Assembly: GCF_002286785.1 (NCBI RefSeq)
Contig: NZ_MUJY01000185.1
Location: 27,896 to 91,895, forward strand
Source of the DNA: Pseudomonas sp. PIC25
GTDB lineage: Bacteria > Pseudomonadota > Gammaproteobacteria > Pseudomonadales > Pseudomonadaceae
Reading direction: 5' to 3'
DNA: 64,000 bases
Position 1 is the first letter of the stretch, and each line of letters starts with the position of its first letter. The notes under the pieces were generated by a model that had not been told where the DNA came from, made no database searches, and saw nothing but the letters and a program-made list of their open reading frames with translations. Of the stretch, positions 54,403 to 63,565 are shown piece by piece. A program made the position numbers and the translations under genes.

Positions 54403-56583
54403 CTATAGCGCTTCCAGCTTGGCATAGGCAAGCATCAGCCACTTGCTGCCTTCGCTGTCGAAATTCACTTGGACCCGCGCCTGGGCGCCGCCGCCTTCGA
54501 AGTTGAGGATCACCCCTTCGCCGAACAGCGGGTGCTGGACGCGCTGGCCCAGGCTGAAGCCGGTTTCCGGTACGGCGGCGCCGGCGAACAGGCTGCCGTT
54601 GCTGCGTCCGCCGGAGTAGGGCCGGCTGATGCTGTTGGACAGGCGCACTTCCTGAATCAGCGAGGGCGGCACTTCACGGACGAAGCGCGAGACCTTGTTG
54701 TAGGTCTCGCTGCCGTACAGCCGGCGGGTTTCCGCGTAGGTCATCACCAGGCGCTGCATGGCGCGGGTGATGCCGACGTAGGCGAGGCGGCGCTCTTCCT
54801 CCAGGCGGCCCGGCTCTTCCAGGCTCATCTTGTGCGGGAACAGGCCTTCCTCCATGCCCACCAGGAACACCAGCGGGAACTCCAGGCCCTTGGCGCTGTG
54901 CAGGGTCATCAACTGGACGCTGTCCTCGAAGTCGCCGGCCTGCTGTTCGCCGGCCTCCAGCGAGGCGTGGTCGAGGAAGGCGGATAGCGGCGTCTGGTCG
55001 TCCTCGAGTTCTTCGTTGTCGAAGGCACGGGCTGCGCTGACCAGTTCTTCCAGGTTTTCCACCCGGGCCTGGCCTTTCTCGCCCTTCTCGTCGCGGTGGT
55101 AGGCGAGCAGGCCGGAATCCTCGATCACCCGCTGGGTCATGGCGTGCAGCGGCAGGCTCTCGACCTTCAGGGCGAGGGTATCGACCAGTTCGACGAAGGC
55201 GTTCAGCGCGCTGGCGGCGCGGCCGGCGATGACCTTGGTGCCGACCGCCTGGTGCAGTGCGGCCCACATCGACAGGCCCTGGCTACGGGCGAATTCGCGC
55301 AGGGTCTCGACGGTCTTCTCGCCGATACCGCGCGCCGGCACGTTGATCACCCGCTCCAGAGCCGCGTCGTTGTGGCGGGTGTGGATCAGCCGCATATAGG
55401 CCATGGCGTTCTTGATTTCGGCGCGTTCGAAGAAGCGCTGGCCGCCATAGATGCGGTAAGGAATCTTCTCGCGCAGCAGTGCTTCTTCCAGCACCCGCGA
55501 CTGGGCGTTGGACCGGTAGAGGATGGCGATTTCGCTGCGCGACATACCGTCCTTGATGGCCCGCTCGATGCCTTCCACCACGTAGCGCGCTTCGTCGTGC
55601 TCGTTGAAGGCGGCGTAGAGGGCGATGGGTTCGCCTTCGCAGCCTTCGGTCCAGAGTTCCTTGCCGAGACGCCCCTGGTTGTTGGCGATCAGCGCGTTGG
55701 CGGCTTTGAGGATGCAGGCGGTGGAGCGGTAGTTCTGCTCCAGGCGGATGGTCTCGGCATCCGGGAAGTCGCTGGAGAACTGCTGGATGTTTTCGATCCG
55801 CGCGCCGCGCCAGCCATAGATCGACTGGTCGTCGTCGCCCACCACCATCAGGCTGTCGCCGCCCTTGGCCAGCAGGCGCAGCCAGGCGTACTGCACGGCG
55901 TTGGTGTCCTGGAACTCGTCCACCAGGACGTGGCGGAAGCGCCGCTGGTAGTGTTCCAGCAGGCCGGGCTTGTCGCGCCAGAGGTCGAGGGCGCGCAGCA
56001 GCAGTTCGGAGAAGTCGATCACCCCGGCGCGGGCGCAGGCCACTTCGTAGGCTTCGTAGATCTTCAGCATGGTGCCGAGGAACAGGTCGCCGTTCGGCTG
56101 GATGTGCTGCGGGCGCAGGCCTTCGTCCTTCTGCCCGTTGATGAACCACTGGGCCTGGCGCGCCGGCCAGCGCTGCTCGTCGAGGCCGAGTTCGCGGATC
56201 ACCCGCTTGACCAGGCGCTGCTGGTCGTCCGAGTCGAGAATCTGGAAATTCTCCGCCAGCCCGGCTTCCTGCCAGTGGGCGCGCAGCAGCCGGTGGGCGA
56301 GACCGTGGAAGGTGCCGACCCACATGCCCATCGGGTTGATGCCAAGCAGCTGCTCGATGCGCTGGCGCATCTCGGCGGCGGCCTTGTTGGTGAAGGTCAC
56401 CGCCAGGATCGAGTGCGGCGAGGCGTTCTCGATCTGGATCAGCCAGGCGATGCGGTGCACCAGCACGCGGGTTTTGCCCGAGCCGGCACCGGCCAGGACC
56501 AATTGACGTCCGACCGGGGCGGCTACCGCCTGGCGCTGGGCGTCGTTGAGGGAGTTCAGCAGGAGAGAGAGATCGTCGCGCAT
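54403..56583 (-). CDS. uvrD: DNA helicase II UvrD
   Basis: 726 residues, superfamily 1A helicase acting in mismatch and nucleotide excision repair. Walker A AGAGSGKTRVL, motif Ia AVTFTNKAAAEMRQRI, motif II VDEFQDTN, motif III GDDDQSIYGWRGA, motif IV LEQNYRST, motif V TLHSAKGLEFPLVFLVG and motif VI YVGITRAMQRL. The C-terminal Tudor-like part ends MLAYAKLEAL. Its 3' end lies 104 bp from the TRAP protein gene. Confidence 0.97.
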   Translation of the reverse strand: MRDDLSLLLNSLNDAQRQAVAAPVGRQLVLAGAGSGKTRVLVHRIAWLIQIENASPHSILAVTFTNKAAAEMRQRIEQLLGINPMGMWVGTFHGLAHRLLRAHWQEAGLAENFQILDSDDQQRLVKRVIRELGLDEQRWPARQAQWFINGQKDEGLRPQHIQPNGDLFLGTMLKIYEAYEVACARAGVIDFSELLLRALDLWRDKPGLLEHYQRRFRHVLVDEFQDTNAVQYAWLRLLAKGGDSLMVVGDDDQSIYGWRGARIENIQQFSSDFPDAETIRLEQNYRSTACILKAANALIANNQGRLGKELWTEGCEGEPIALYAAFNEHDEARYVVEGIERAIKDGMSRSEIAILYRSNAQSRVLEEALLREKIPYRIYGGQRFFERAEIKNAMAYMRLIHTRHNDAALERVINVPARGIGEKTVETLREFARSQGLSMWAALHQAVGTKVIAGRAASALNAFVELVDTLALKVESLPLHAMTQRVIEDSGLLAYHRDEKGEKGQARVENLEELVSAARAFDNEELEDDQTPLSAFLDHASLEAGEQQAGDFEDSVQLMTLHSAKGLEFPLVFLVGMEEGLFPHKMSLEEPGRLEEERRLAYVGITRAMQRLVMTYAETRRLYGSETYNKVSRFVREVPPSLIQEVRLSNSISRPYSGGRSNGSLFAGAAVPETGFSLGQRVQHPLFGEGVILNFEGGGAQARVQVNFDSEGSKWLMLAYAKLEAL

Positions 56584-56799
56584 CGCGGCATTCTAGGGGG
56601 CGGGGCGGATGGGGGCAAACCGGGGCGACGGTCAGGCACGCCTACCGCTTGTCGGTGGGGCGAAGGGCTCTGGAGCGGTCTTCCCATCCTAAAGATGGGG
56701 AAAGCGAGGCGATTCCGCCCCATCGGTGGTATTGGGCAGTCACTGGGGGTCGGGTATGCTCCCCCGACGCCCTAGGCAATCACTACAAGAAAAGCGCCT

Positions 56800-59673
56800 A
56801 TGACCGCCACTTTGAATTGTGCCGTTTCAGAGTCGTTCGAGGACGACGAGCAGGCGATCCGCCGGCAGTTCGCCGAGGATATCGCCATCGAGCGTACGCG
56901 CCTGCTCTACCAGGGTTCCTGGGTGCCGACGCTGTTCATGCTGCTCAATGGGCTGGCCTGCGCCTACCTGCTGTGGGGGCCGGCGTCCGGGCTGGCGCTC
57001 GGCGGCTGGCTGGTCTGGCTGGTGCTGCTGGCCCTGCTGCGGCTGGTGCAGGTGGCCGCCTTCAATGCCGCGCTGCCCTCGCGCCAGGCGCGTTCGCACT
57101 GGCGGCGGATGTTCCTCGGCGGCGCCGCGCTGTCCGGCCTGACGCTCGCCTATGCCGTCGTCGTATTGGTGCCCCAGGATGCGTTCATCCAGCAGGCCCT
57201 GCTGTTCGGCCTGATCGCCGCGGCGATTCTTTCCGCCAGCGTCGCCTACGCCGTGAGCCTGCCGGCGTTTCTCAGTTTCGCCTTGCCCTGTCTGGTGCCC
57301 AGCATCGGCTACCTGCTGCTCAGCGGGCACACGATGCTGCGTGGCTGGGGCCTGCTCGGGCTGATCCTGCTGGCCGCGCTGCTGGTGGTGGCCTGGCAGG
57401 TCAACCGGCTGGTGCAGAGCAGCCTGATGCGGCGCTACCACAACCAGGCGCTGATCGAGCATCTGGAGCATGCCCGCCTGCAGGCCAACGGCCTCAACCA
57501 GGAGCTGGCCCGCGAGGTGGAGCAGCGCCGCCGCGCCGAGCGCGAGCTGCGCCGGGCCCACGACGAACTGGAAATGCGCGTCGCCCAGCGCACCCTGGAG
57601 CTGGACGAAACCAGCCACGCCCTGAGCAAGAGCGAAGCGCGACTGGCCCTTGCCCTGGAGGCCAGCGAGCTGGGCCTGTGGGACTGGGACCTGGTGAGCG
57701 ACGAAGTGCACCACTCGCAGCTCAAGGAAATCTTCGGCATCGAACCGGGCGAGACCACCGTGCTGCGTGACCTCAAGCCGCGCCTGCACCCCGAAGACCT
57801 GCCGCTGCTGCGCCGGGCCCTGGTGGAACACCTCAAGGGCCGTAGCGACGGCTATGCCATCGAGTACCGCGTGCGCCATGCCGACGGCCGCTGGGTGTGG
57901 GTCGAGGATCGCGGCCGGGCGGTGGAGCGCGATGCCGAAGGGCGGGTCACACGTATGCTTGGCACGCGCCGCAACGTCAGCGCGCGCAAGCTGCGCGAGG
58001 AAGAACAGCGCCTGGCCGCCACCGTGTTCGAGGCGGCCAGCGAGGGCATCTTCATCCTCGATCCGGATTACCGCCTGCTGGCGGTCAATCGGGCATTCAG
58101 CGAGGTCACCGGCTACCGCCGCGAGGAGGTGCTCGGACGGGGCGTGAACGCACTGATCGCCAGCCGCGAAGCGCGTCGCCAATACCAGATGATCCGCCTG
58201 GAGCTGGAGCAACACGGCTCCTGGCAGGGCGAGCTGATCGAGACGCGCAAGAACGGCGAACTCTATCCCCAATGGCTGCAGCTCACTGTGGTGCACGACG
58301 GCCGCGGGCGGGTCAGCCATATCGTCGGCTTCCTTTCCGACCTGTCGGCGCGCCGCGAGGCGGAAGAGCGCCTGCGTTACCTCTCCCATTACGACGAACT
58401 GACCGGGCTGGCCAACCGCACCCTGTTCAAGGAGCGCCTGCACGAGGCCAGCCAACGGGCGCGGCAGAGCGGGCGCAGCCTGGCGCTGCTGCACATCGAC
58501 CTGGACCGCTTCAAGCTGCTCAACGACAGCCTCGGCCATGAGGTCGCCGACCAGTTGTTGCGCCAGATGGCGCGCCGCCTGACCCAGGCGGTACCGGAAG
58601 CGGATACCCTGGCGCGGCTCTCCGGCGACGAGTTCGCCGTGCTGCTGGACACCTACGGCAGCCTTTCCAGCCTGGCCCGGCTGGCCAGCCGCCTGCTCGC
58701 CAAGCTGCGCGTGCCGATGGACATCGGCGGGCACGAACTGGTGGTCAACGCCTCCATCGGTATCAGCCTGCTGCCGGAGAACGCCCGGGAAATCTCCGCG
58801 CTGATCAGTCAGGCCAACATGGCCATGCAGCACGCCAAGCACCTGGGCGGCAACACCTTCCAGTTCTTCACCGACAACCTGCAGGCCTGCACCCTGGAGC
58901 GCCTGCAACTGGAAACCCAGCTGCGCAAGGCCATCGACGAGGGGCAGTTGGAGGTCTATTACCAGCCCAAGCTCAACCTGCTGGACGACTGCGTGCACGC
59001 CGCCGAGGCGCTGGTGCGTTGGAACCACCCGCAGCTCGGGCTGGTGCCGCCGTCCGACTTCATCGGCCTGGCCGAGGAAACCGGGCTGATCGTGCCGCTC
59101 GGCGAGTTCGTCCTGCGCGAAGCCTGCCGCCAGGCACGGGAATGGCAGCAGAGCGGGCTGGCGGACATTCGTGTCTCGGTGAACCTCTCGGTGCAACAAC
59201 TGCGCCCCGGCAACTTCACCAGCCTGGTGCGCCTGGCTTTGGACGAGACCGGCCTGCCGCCACACTTGCTGGAGCTGGAGCTGACCGAAAGCCAACTGCT
59301 GGATAACGTGGAGAACGTCATCAGCACTTTCCGCCAGTTGCGGGGCCACGGGGTGAAGCTGTCAATTGACGACTTCGGCACCGGTTACTCCTCGCTCAGC
59401 TACCTGAAGCGCTTTCCGGCCGACTACGTGAAGATCGACCAGACCTTCATCCGCGACCTGTCCGCCGGCGGGGAGGACGCCGCGATCACCCGCGCCATCA
59501 TCGCCATGGCCCACAGCATGGAACTCAAGGTGGTGGCCGAGGGCGTGGAGACCCAGGCGCAACTGGACTTCCTCAAGCAGCACCGCTGCGACGAGATCCA
59601 GGGCTACCTGGTGAGCCGGCCGGTGCGCGCGGAGGCATTCGCCGAGCTGCTGAAGGAGCAGGCGACGATCTGA
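56800..59673 (+). CDS. Membrane PAS-GGDEF-EAL protein (c-di-GMP metabolism)
   Basis: 957 residues: about six N-terminal membrane helices (about 45-205, MASE-like), a coiled coil, two PAS/PAC domains (about 290-400 and 405-525), a GGDEF domain with SGDEF at 608-612, and an EAL domain with EAL at 736-738 and [27 protein letters not shown]. Both sites look plausible: SGDEF is compatible with cyclase activity, and the EAL residues for Mg2+ binding are present. It adds or removes c-di-GMP in response to a membrane or PAS signal. Divergent from uvrD. Confidence 0.92.
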   Translation: MTATLNCAVSESFEDDEQAIRRQFAEDIAIERTRLLYQGSWVPTLFMLLNGLACAYLLWGPASGLALGGWLVWLVLLALLRLVQVAAFNAALPSRQARSHWRRMFLGGAALSGLTLAYAVVVLVPQDAFIQQALLFGLIAAAILSASVAYAVSLPAFLSFALPCLVPSIGYLLLSGHTMLRGWGLLGLILLAALLVVAWQVNRLVQSSLMRRYHNQALIEHLEHARLQANGLNQELAREVEQRRRAERELRRAHDELEMRVAQRTLELDETSHALSKSEARLALALEASELGLWDWDLVSDEVHHSQLKEIFGIEPGETTVLRDLKPRLHPEDLPLLRRALVEHLKGRSDGYAIEYRVRHADGRWVWVEDRGRAVERDAEGRVTRMLGTRRNVSARKLREEEQRLAATVFEAASEGIFILDPDYRLLAVNRAFSEVTGYRREEVLGRGVNALIASREARRQYQMIRLELEQHGSWQGELIETRKNGELYPQWLQLTVVHDGRGRVSHIVGFLSDLSARREAEERLRYLSHYDELTGLANRTLFKERLHEASQRARQSGRSLALLHIDLDRFKLLNDSLGHEVADQLLRQMARRLTQAVPEADTLARLSGDEFAVLLDTYGSLSSLARLASRLLAKLRVPMDIGGHELVVNASIGISLLPENAREISALISQANMAMQHAKHLGGNTFQFFTDNLQACTLERLQLETQLRKAIDEGQLEVYYQPKLNLLDDCVHAAEALVRWNHPQLGLVPPSDFIGLAEETGLIVPLGEFVLREACRQAREWQQSGLADIRVSVNLSVQQLRPGNFTSLVRLALDETGLPPHLLELELTESQLLDNVENVISTFRQLRGHGVKLSIDDFGTGYSSLSYLKRFPADYVKIDQTFIRDLSAGGEDAAITRAIIAMAHSMELKVVAEGVETQAQLDFLKQHRCDEIQGYLVSRPVRAEAFAELLKEQATI

Positions 59674-59721
59674 ACGGGGAGTGACCGCTGCCACGGTTTG
59701 CCTGCATACAAGGAGAACAAG

Positions 59722-60396
59722 ATGGCAGAGCTTCCCCGACTCGGCGCCGGCCTGCGCCTGCTGCTGGCCTCGCAAGGCGTGGCGCCGATGGCCCTGAAAG
59801 TCCCGCTGCTGCAACGCCTGGGGCCGCAACGGGCGGCGCGGATGGCCGGGCACATGGCGCCCGACGAGCTGTACGAAATGATCGTCAACCTACCGGTGGA
59901 CTTCCTCGCCGAGGTCACCACCCACCTCGACCCCCGCCTGATCCTCGACACCTACCTGCGCCTACCGGAAACCCTGCACCTGGACGTGGCCCGCGAGCTG
60001 CTCGCCCGCGGCTACCACGCCACGGCGGCGCGCTATTGCGAGTGCTTCCCGCCGGTGAAGGTGAAGATGCTGCTCTTCGGCCTGAACGACCCCGACGGGG
60101 TGCTGCAGATCGCCCGGCACATCCAGAACATGGACCTGATCGTCGATGCACTGCGCAGCGTGTCGGTGGGCTATCTGTGCACCCTCACCGAAGCGGCCGT
60201 GCGCAGCGGCAACGTCGCTATCTCGGTGCGGGTGCTCGGCGGGCTGCCGGCCCAGCGGCAGGCGGACCTCTGCGCTCACCTGCCGCCCGCCACGTTGAAA
60301 AGATTGCTGCCGCCGCTGTTGAAGGCCAGTGGCGAAGCCCTGCGCGTTCTGTTGCCGGAGCGGTTGCGCGAGCCATCCACCGAGCCCGGGATTTAG
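59722..60396 (+). CDS. Conserved protein of unknown function beside the U32 gene
   Basis: 224 residues from MAELPRLG, with AAGGAG at 7 bases; an in-frame ATG 24 bases upstream is less good. Helical, with HxPDELYEMIVNLPVDFLAEVTTHLDPRLI and a Leu-rich C-terminus (LCAHLPPATLKRLLPPLLKASGEALRVLLPERL). No enzyme motif is seen. The stop overlaps the convergent U32 gene by 4 bp. Confidence 0.8.
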   Translation: MAELPRLGAGLRLLLASQGVAPMALKVPLLQRLGPQRAARMAGHMAPDELYEMIVNLPVDFLAEVTTHLDPRLILDTYLRLPETLHLDVARELLARGYHATAARYCECFPPVKVKMLLFGLNDPDGVLQIARHIQNMDLIVDALRSVSVGYLCTLTEAAVRSGNVAISVRVLGGLPAQRQADLCAHLPPATLKRLLPPLLKASGEALRVLLPERLREPSTEPGI

Positions 60397-61754
60397 CCGC
60401 GCGTGGTAGTGCCATCCTCCAGATGGCGCATCAGCAGTGCATGGCGCAGGTCGAGATCGCTCGGCAGCGGCAGGTACAGGGTATGTCCGTCGCCCGGGGC
60501 CAGCGCCGTGCGTTCGCCGTTGCCTTTCTCCAGGGCGTCGAGGGTGAAGTGCACGTTGCCCTGGGGCGTCATCAGCTCCAGGCGGTCGCCCACGGCGAAG
60601 CGGTTCTTCACCTTAACCTCTGCCAGGGCACCCCGGCGTTCGCCGGTCAGCTCGCCGACGAATTGCTGGCGCTCGGACACGGACGTGCCGCGCTCGTAGT
60701 GCTGGTACTCGTCATGCACGTGCCGGCGCAGGAAGCCCTCGGTGTAGCCGCGATGGGCGAGGGACTCCAGGGTGTCCATCAGCGAACGGTCGAACGGCCG
60801 CCCGGCCACGGCGTCGTCGATGGCCCGGCGATAGACCTGGGCGGTGCGCGCCACGTAGTAATGGGACTTGGTGCGGCCCTCGATCTTCAGCGAATGCACG
60901 CCCATCCGAGTCAGCCGTTCCACGTGCTGCACGGCACGCAGGTCCTTGGAGTTCATGATGTAGGTGCCATGCTCGTCTTCGAAGGCGGACATGGCCTCGC
61001 CCGGACGACCGCTTTCTTCGAGGAGGAACACCCGGTCCGTGGGCGCACCCTGGCCGAGGGTGGGCTCGATCTGAGCCGCAGGGATCGGCTGCCACTGCTG
61101 CACCGCCGGCACGATGTCGCCCAGTTCGTTCTCCTGCGCTTCCTCGGCCTTGTACTCCCAGCGGCAGGCATTGGTGCAGGTGCCCTGGTTCGGGTCGCGC
61201 CGGTTCAGGTAGCCGGACAGCAGGCAACGCCCGGAATAGGCCATGCACAGCGCGCCGTGGACGAACACCTCCAGCTCCATCCCAGGCACCCGCTCGCGAA
61301 TTTCGCCAATCTCCTCCAGCGACAGCTCGCGCGACAGGATCACCCGGCTCAGCCCCTGGCGCCGCCAGAACTCCACGCTCGCCCAGTTCACCGCGTTGGC
61401 CTGTACCGACAGGTGCACCGCCATGTCCGGGAAATGCTCGCGCACCAGCATGATCAGCCCCGGGTCGGACATGATCAGCGCATCCGGTGCCATCTCCACC
61501 ACCGGCTTCAGGTCGTCGAGGAAGGTCCGCAGCTTGGCGTTGTGCGGTGCGATATTCACCACCACGTAGAACTGCTTGCCCTGCCCGTGGGCCTCGGCGA
61601 TCCCCAGCGCCAGGTTGGCGTGGTCGAACTCGTTGTTGCGCACCCGCAGGCTGTAGCGCGGCTGGCCCGCATACACCGCATCCGCCCCGTAGGCGAAGGC
61701 GTAGCGCATGGACTTCAAGGTGCCGGCGGGAGAAAGAAGCTCGGGAGCGTGCAT
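60393..61754 (-). CDS. trhP: U32-family peptidase-like protein, tRNA 5-hydroxyuridine synthesis protein TrhP (YegQ-like)
   Basis: 453 residues. U32 signature LEVFVHGALCMAYSGRCLLSGYLNRRDPNQGTC-type region with clustered Cys (also CTNACRW), probably an iron-sulfur site. N-terminus ELLSPAGTLKSMRYAFAYGADAVYAG is typical. The YegQ/TrhP branch is needed with prephenate for hydroxylation of U34 in some tRNAs; the length and C-terminal domain with RTALAPGDGHTLYLPLP fit TrhP rather than the rRNA enzyme RlhA. Assignment within U32 is by length and motif only. Confidence 0.85.
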   Translation of the reverse strand: MHAPELLSPAGTLKSMRYAFAYGADAVYAGQPRYSLRVRNNEFDHANLALGIAEAHGQGKQFYVVVNIAPHNAKLRTFLDDLKPVVEMAPDALIMSDPGLIMLVREHFPDMAVHLSVQANAVNWASVEFWRRQGLSRVILSRELSLEEIGEIRERVPGMELEVFVHGALCMAYSGRCLLSGYLNRRDPNQGTCTNACRWEYKAEEAQENELGDIVPAVQQWQPIPAAQIEPTLGQGAPTDRVFLLEESGRPGEAMSAFEDEHGTYIMNSKDLRAVQHVERLTRMGVHSLKIEGRTKSHYYVARTAQVYRRAIDDAVAGRPFDRSLMDTLESLAHRGYTEGFLRRHVHDEYQHYERGTSVSERQQFVGELTGERRGALAEVKVKNRFAVGDRLELMTPQGNVHFTLDALEKGNGERTALAPGDGHTLYLPLPSDLDLRHALLMRHLEDGTTTRG

Positions 61755-61856
61755 CGAAACAAAGCTCTACGTGGCGAAGAACCGGGCATCCTAGCGGCGC
61801 CAATCCGGCCGAGTATTGAGCTGAGGCAAGGAAATGGCGTTTATCGGGCCCCGCGT

Positions 61857-61926
61857 TTGTAGGAGCGAACTCTGTTCGCGATTGTGCTGCACAGAATTAT
61901 CGCCAGCAGAGCGGGCTCCTACGAAA
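61857..61926. repeat. REP inverted pair between trhP and the second effector island
   Basis: TGTAGGAGCGAACTCTGTTCGCGA on the left and TCGCCAGCAGAGCGGGCTCCTACGA inverted on the right, separated by about 22 bases. Same REP family as 38383 and 53100. It marks the border between conserved genes and the accessory island. Confidence 0.8.
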
Positions 61927-61956
61927 GCGATTCGGCGGCTGCGCAGCCTGTCGGGA

Positions 61957-62943
61957 TCACGGCTTAGTCGCGACGATATAGACCGAATGCCAATACTTGC
62001 CATCGGGGTGTCCGGGCATGCTTTTCTGCTCCATGACATCGCTCATTTCCCGGGTGTTCTTCTGGTAGCTCTTGCCGTCCCCGGCCTGCAGCGTATTACC
62101 GATGCACTCCACCGAAAGGCCAGCCTTCTCGAACATATCCAGCATCTGCATATCCGACCGCAGAGTGAGTGTGCTCTTCGCATCGTTTTTGCTGAAATGC
62201 TCGTCGCCGTAACAGGACAGCACGACTTTCCCGCCTGAGGCCAAGGCCGTATGGATGCCTTTCAGGGTGTCTGCCAGCGCCTCGTCCGACAGATAAGGCG
62301 CCACGGCCTGCATGACGACGAGATCGGCGCTGTTCTCCTTGACCTTGCCCGCGGAAAAGGCTTCCTGGAAGGTCCCCGAGAAGGTCGCCAGGCGCTCGGG
62401 ATTTTTCAACACCGAATCGCCGCCCTTGACTTTCTCCTCGATGAACTTCGCCGACTGCGGGTCCGGGTCCAGTGCCAGGATGCTCGCCTCCTGGTACTTC
62501 TTGCCGAGCTGTACCGTGGCACCCCCGTGGGCCGCGCCGATATCGACAATGTTGCTCGCCTTGTCGGGCAGCAGCCCGTGCTGGAAAGCCCAGGACACCG
62601 ACGCGGCCACCGCGTTGACCTTCATCCTGTCGTAATCCATCAGCTTGCCGGTGGTTTTTTCATACAGCGCTGCGATGCCGGTATAGACGCCGCGCTGGAA
62701 CAACATGTTGCCCGGCGGCAGGCGGCTGGCATGAGCGCCCATCGAGTGCTTCGCGAAATCGTCCTGCCGGAAAGCGGGGGCGCCAGCATTGGTGTTACCG
62801 AGGAACTTTCGCTCCAGCTTTCCCAGCGTCTGATTCCAGGCTTCACTGGCGCTCGACAAGGGGCGCGCAGCGTGCGGCGCATGCAGGCTCGTGGCAACGA
62901 TTACGCCGCGGAAGAGGTTGCCGATCGAACTCATCCCGACCAT
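61957..62943 (-). CDS. SAM-dependent methyltransferase, candidate type III effector
   Basis: 328 residues. Residues 1-110 are unlike common methyltransferases: no acidic residue in the first 30, rich in Ser/Ala (SSIGNLF, PLSSASEAW). A class I SAM fold follows, with motif I VDIGAAHGG (133-141), acid LALDPD (Asp159-161) and the post-I helix, then ADLVVMQAVAPYL. There is no signal peptide. GGAG lies 8 bases before the ATG and the gene follows the chaperone by 11 bp; the chaperone stop TAG is part of the SD. The methyl-acceptor is unknown. I do not recognise a named effector. An ordinary metabolic methyltransferase would not need a type III chaperone in its operon. Confidence 0.75.
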   Translation of the reverse strand: MVGMSSIGNLFRGVIVATSLHAPHAARPLSSASEAWNQTLGKLERKFLGNTNAGAPAFRQDDFAKHSMGAHASRLPPGNMLFQRGVYTGIAALYEKTTGKLMDYDRMKVNAVAASVSWAFQHGLLPDKASNIVDIGAAHGGATVQLGKKYQEASILALDPDPQSAKFIEEKVKGGDSVLKNPERLATFSGTFQEAFSAGKVKENSADLVVMQAVAPYLSDEALADTLKGIHTALASGGKVVLSCYGDEHFSKNDAKSTLTLRSDMQMLDMFEKAGLSVECIGNTLQAGDGKSYQKNTREMSDVMEQKSMPGHPDGKYWHSVYIVATKP

Positions 62944-62954
62944 GACATGCGCTC

Positions 62955-63398
62955 CTATGCCTTGGGTTGGAAGGCTTGCGCCGTGGCCGGCCGGATGCGC
63001 CCTTGCGCCTGCGCGAGTCGTTCGCGCAGCAGGCGGGCCGTCGAAAAGGCACGGGTGATCCGGTCATTGAAGGTAGAGAGGTCCAGCGTGCGGGCCTCGA
63101 TCCGCTTGCAGTACAGGAAGGCGTCGTCGTCCACGTCATAGGCAACCGCCCCACCGTTGAGACAGGCCACCTCGTGATTGAGCGTCAGCGCCGCCGCCAA
63201 CTGATACGACTGTCCCTCGGACAGCAACCGGGCAATCCGGACCGTGAGGGCGAACACCTCGCCTTCCGCGTCCGTGCAGGTAATCGCCATCTCCTCTCGG
63301 TCGGAGCCTGCAAGCACCCAACGATCCGGCACCTCCGGGACCGGTCGAGCACCCAGTTGCACAGGGCTGATGCGCAGCCGCTTGCGTTCGATTTCCAT
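62955..63398 (-). CDS. CesT-like type III secretion chaperone for the methyltransferase
   Basis: 147 residues from MEIERKRLRIS, with AGGAA at 5 bases; a longer in-frame start at 63419 lacks this. The class I pattern is visible in the second half: QLAAALTLNHEVACLNGGAVAYDVDDDAFLYCKRIEARTLD then STFNDRITRAFSTARLLRERL, matching the nucleus of the CesT/SycE fold (beta-beta then an amphipathic helix). First in a two-gene unit with the methyltransferase. The overlapping frame 63136-63567 is a shadow. Confidence 0.68.
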   Translation of the reverse strand: MEIERKRLRISPVQLGARPVPEVPDRWVLAGSDREEMAITCTDAEGEVFALTVRIARLLSEGQSYQLAAALTLNHEVACLNGGAVAYDVDDDAFLYCKRIEARTLDLSTFNDRITRAFSTARLLRERLAQAQGRIRPATAQAFQPKA

Positions 63399-63536
63399 GG
63401 CAGTTCCTGTAGGCATCAATGCCGCCCAGCCATGTTGGCCAGGCGGATCGTTTGTTCTTGTTCTGGCGCCAAGCGATACCGATTCGCCGGATTGCTGAAC
63501 CGAAAGGCAATCCCACGTTGCTCGACATACGAACCA

Positions 63537-63565
63537 TGAGTGACGTCACGGTTGGAAATGGTTCC
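63537..63565 (-). promoter_or_regulatory. Putative hrp box (HrpL-dependent promoter) upstream of the second chaperone
   Basis: On the minus strand GGAACC, 16 bases, TCACTCA. The -35 half matches the consensus exactly and the -10 half differs only at its first base from CCACNNA. It lies 138 bp before the chaperone ATG, and its -35 falls in the last codons of the Rhs fragment. With those at 3310 and 5654 it is one of three such matches in this window. Confidence 0.6.

Noticed and set aside
56827..59349. 840-residue minus-strand frame opposite the GGDEF-EAL gene
   Set aside because: Antisense shadow; no motifs.
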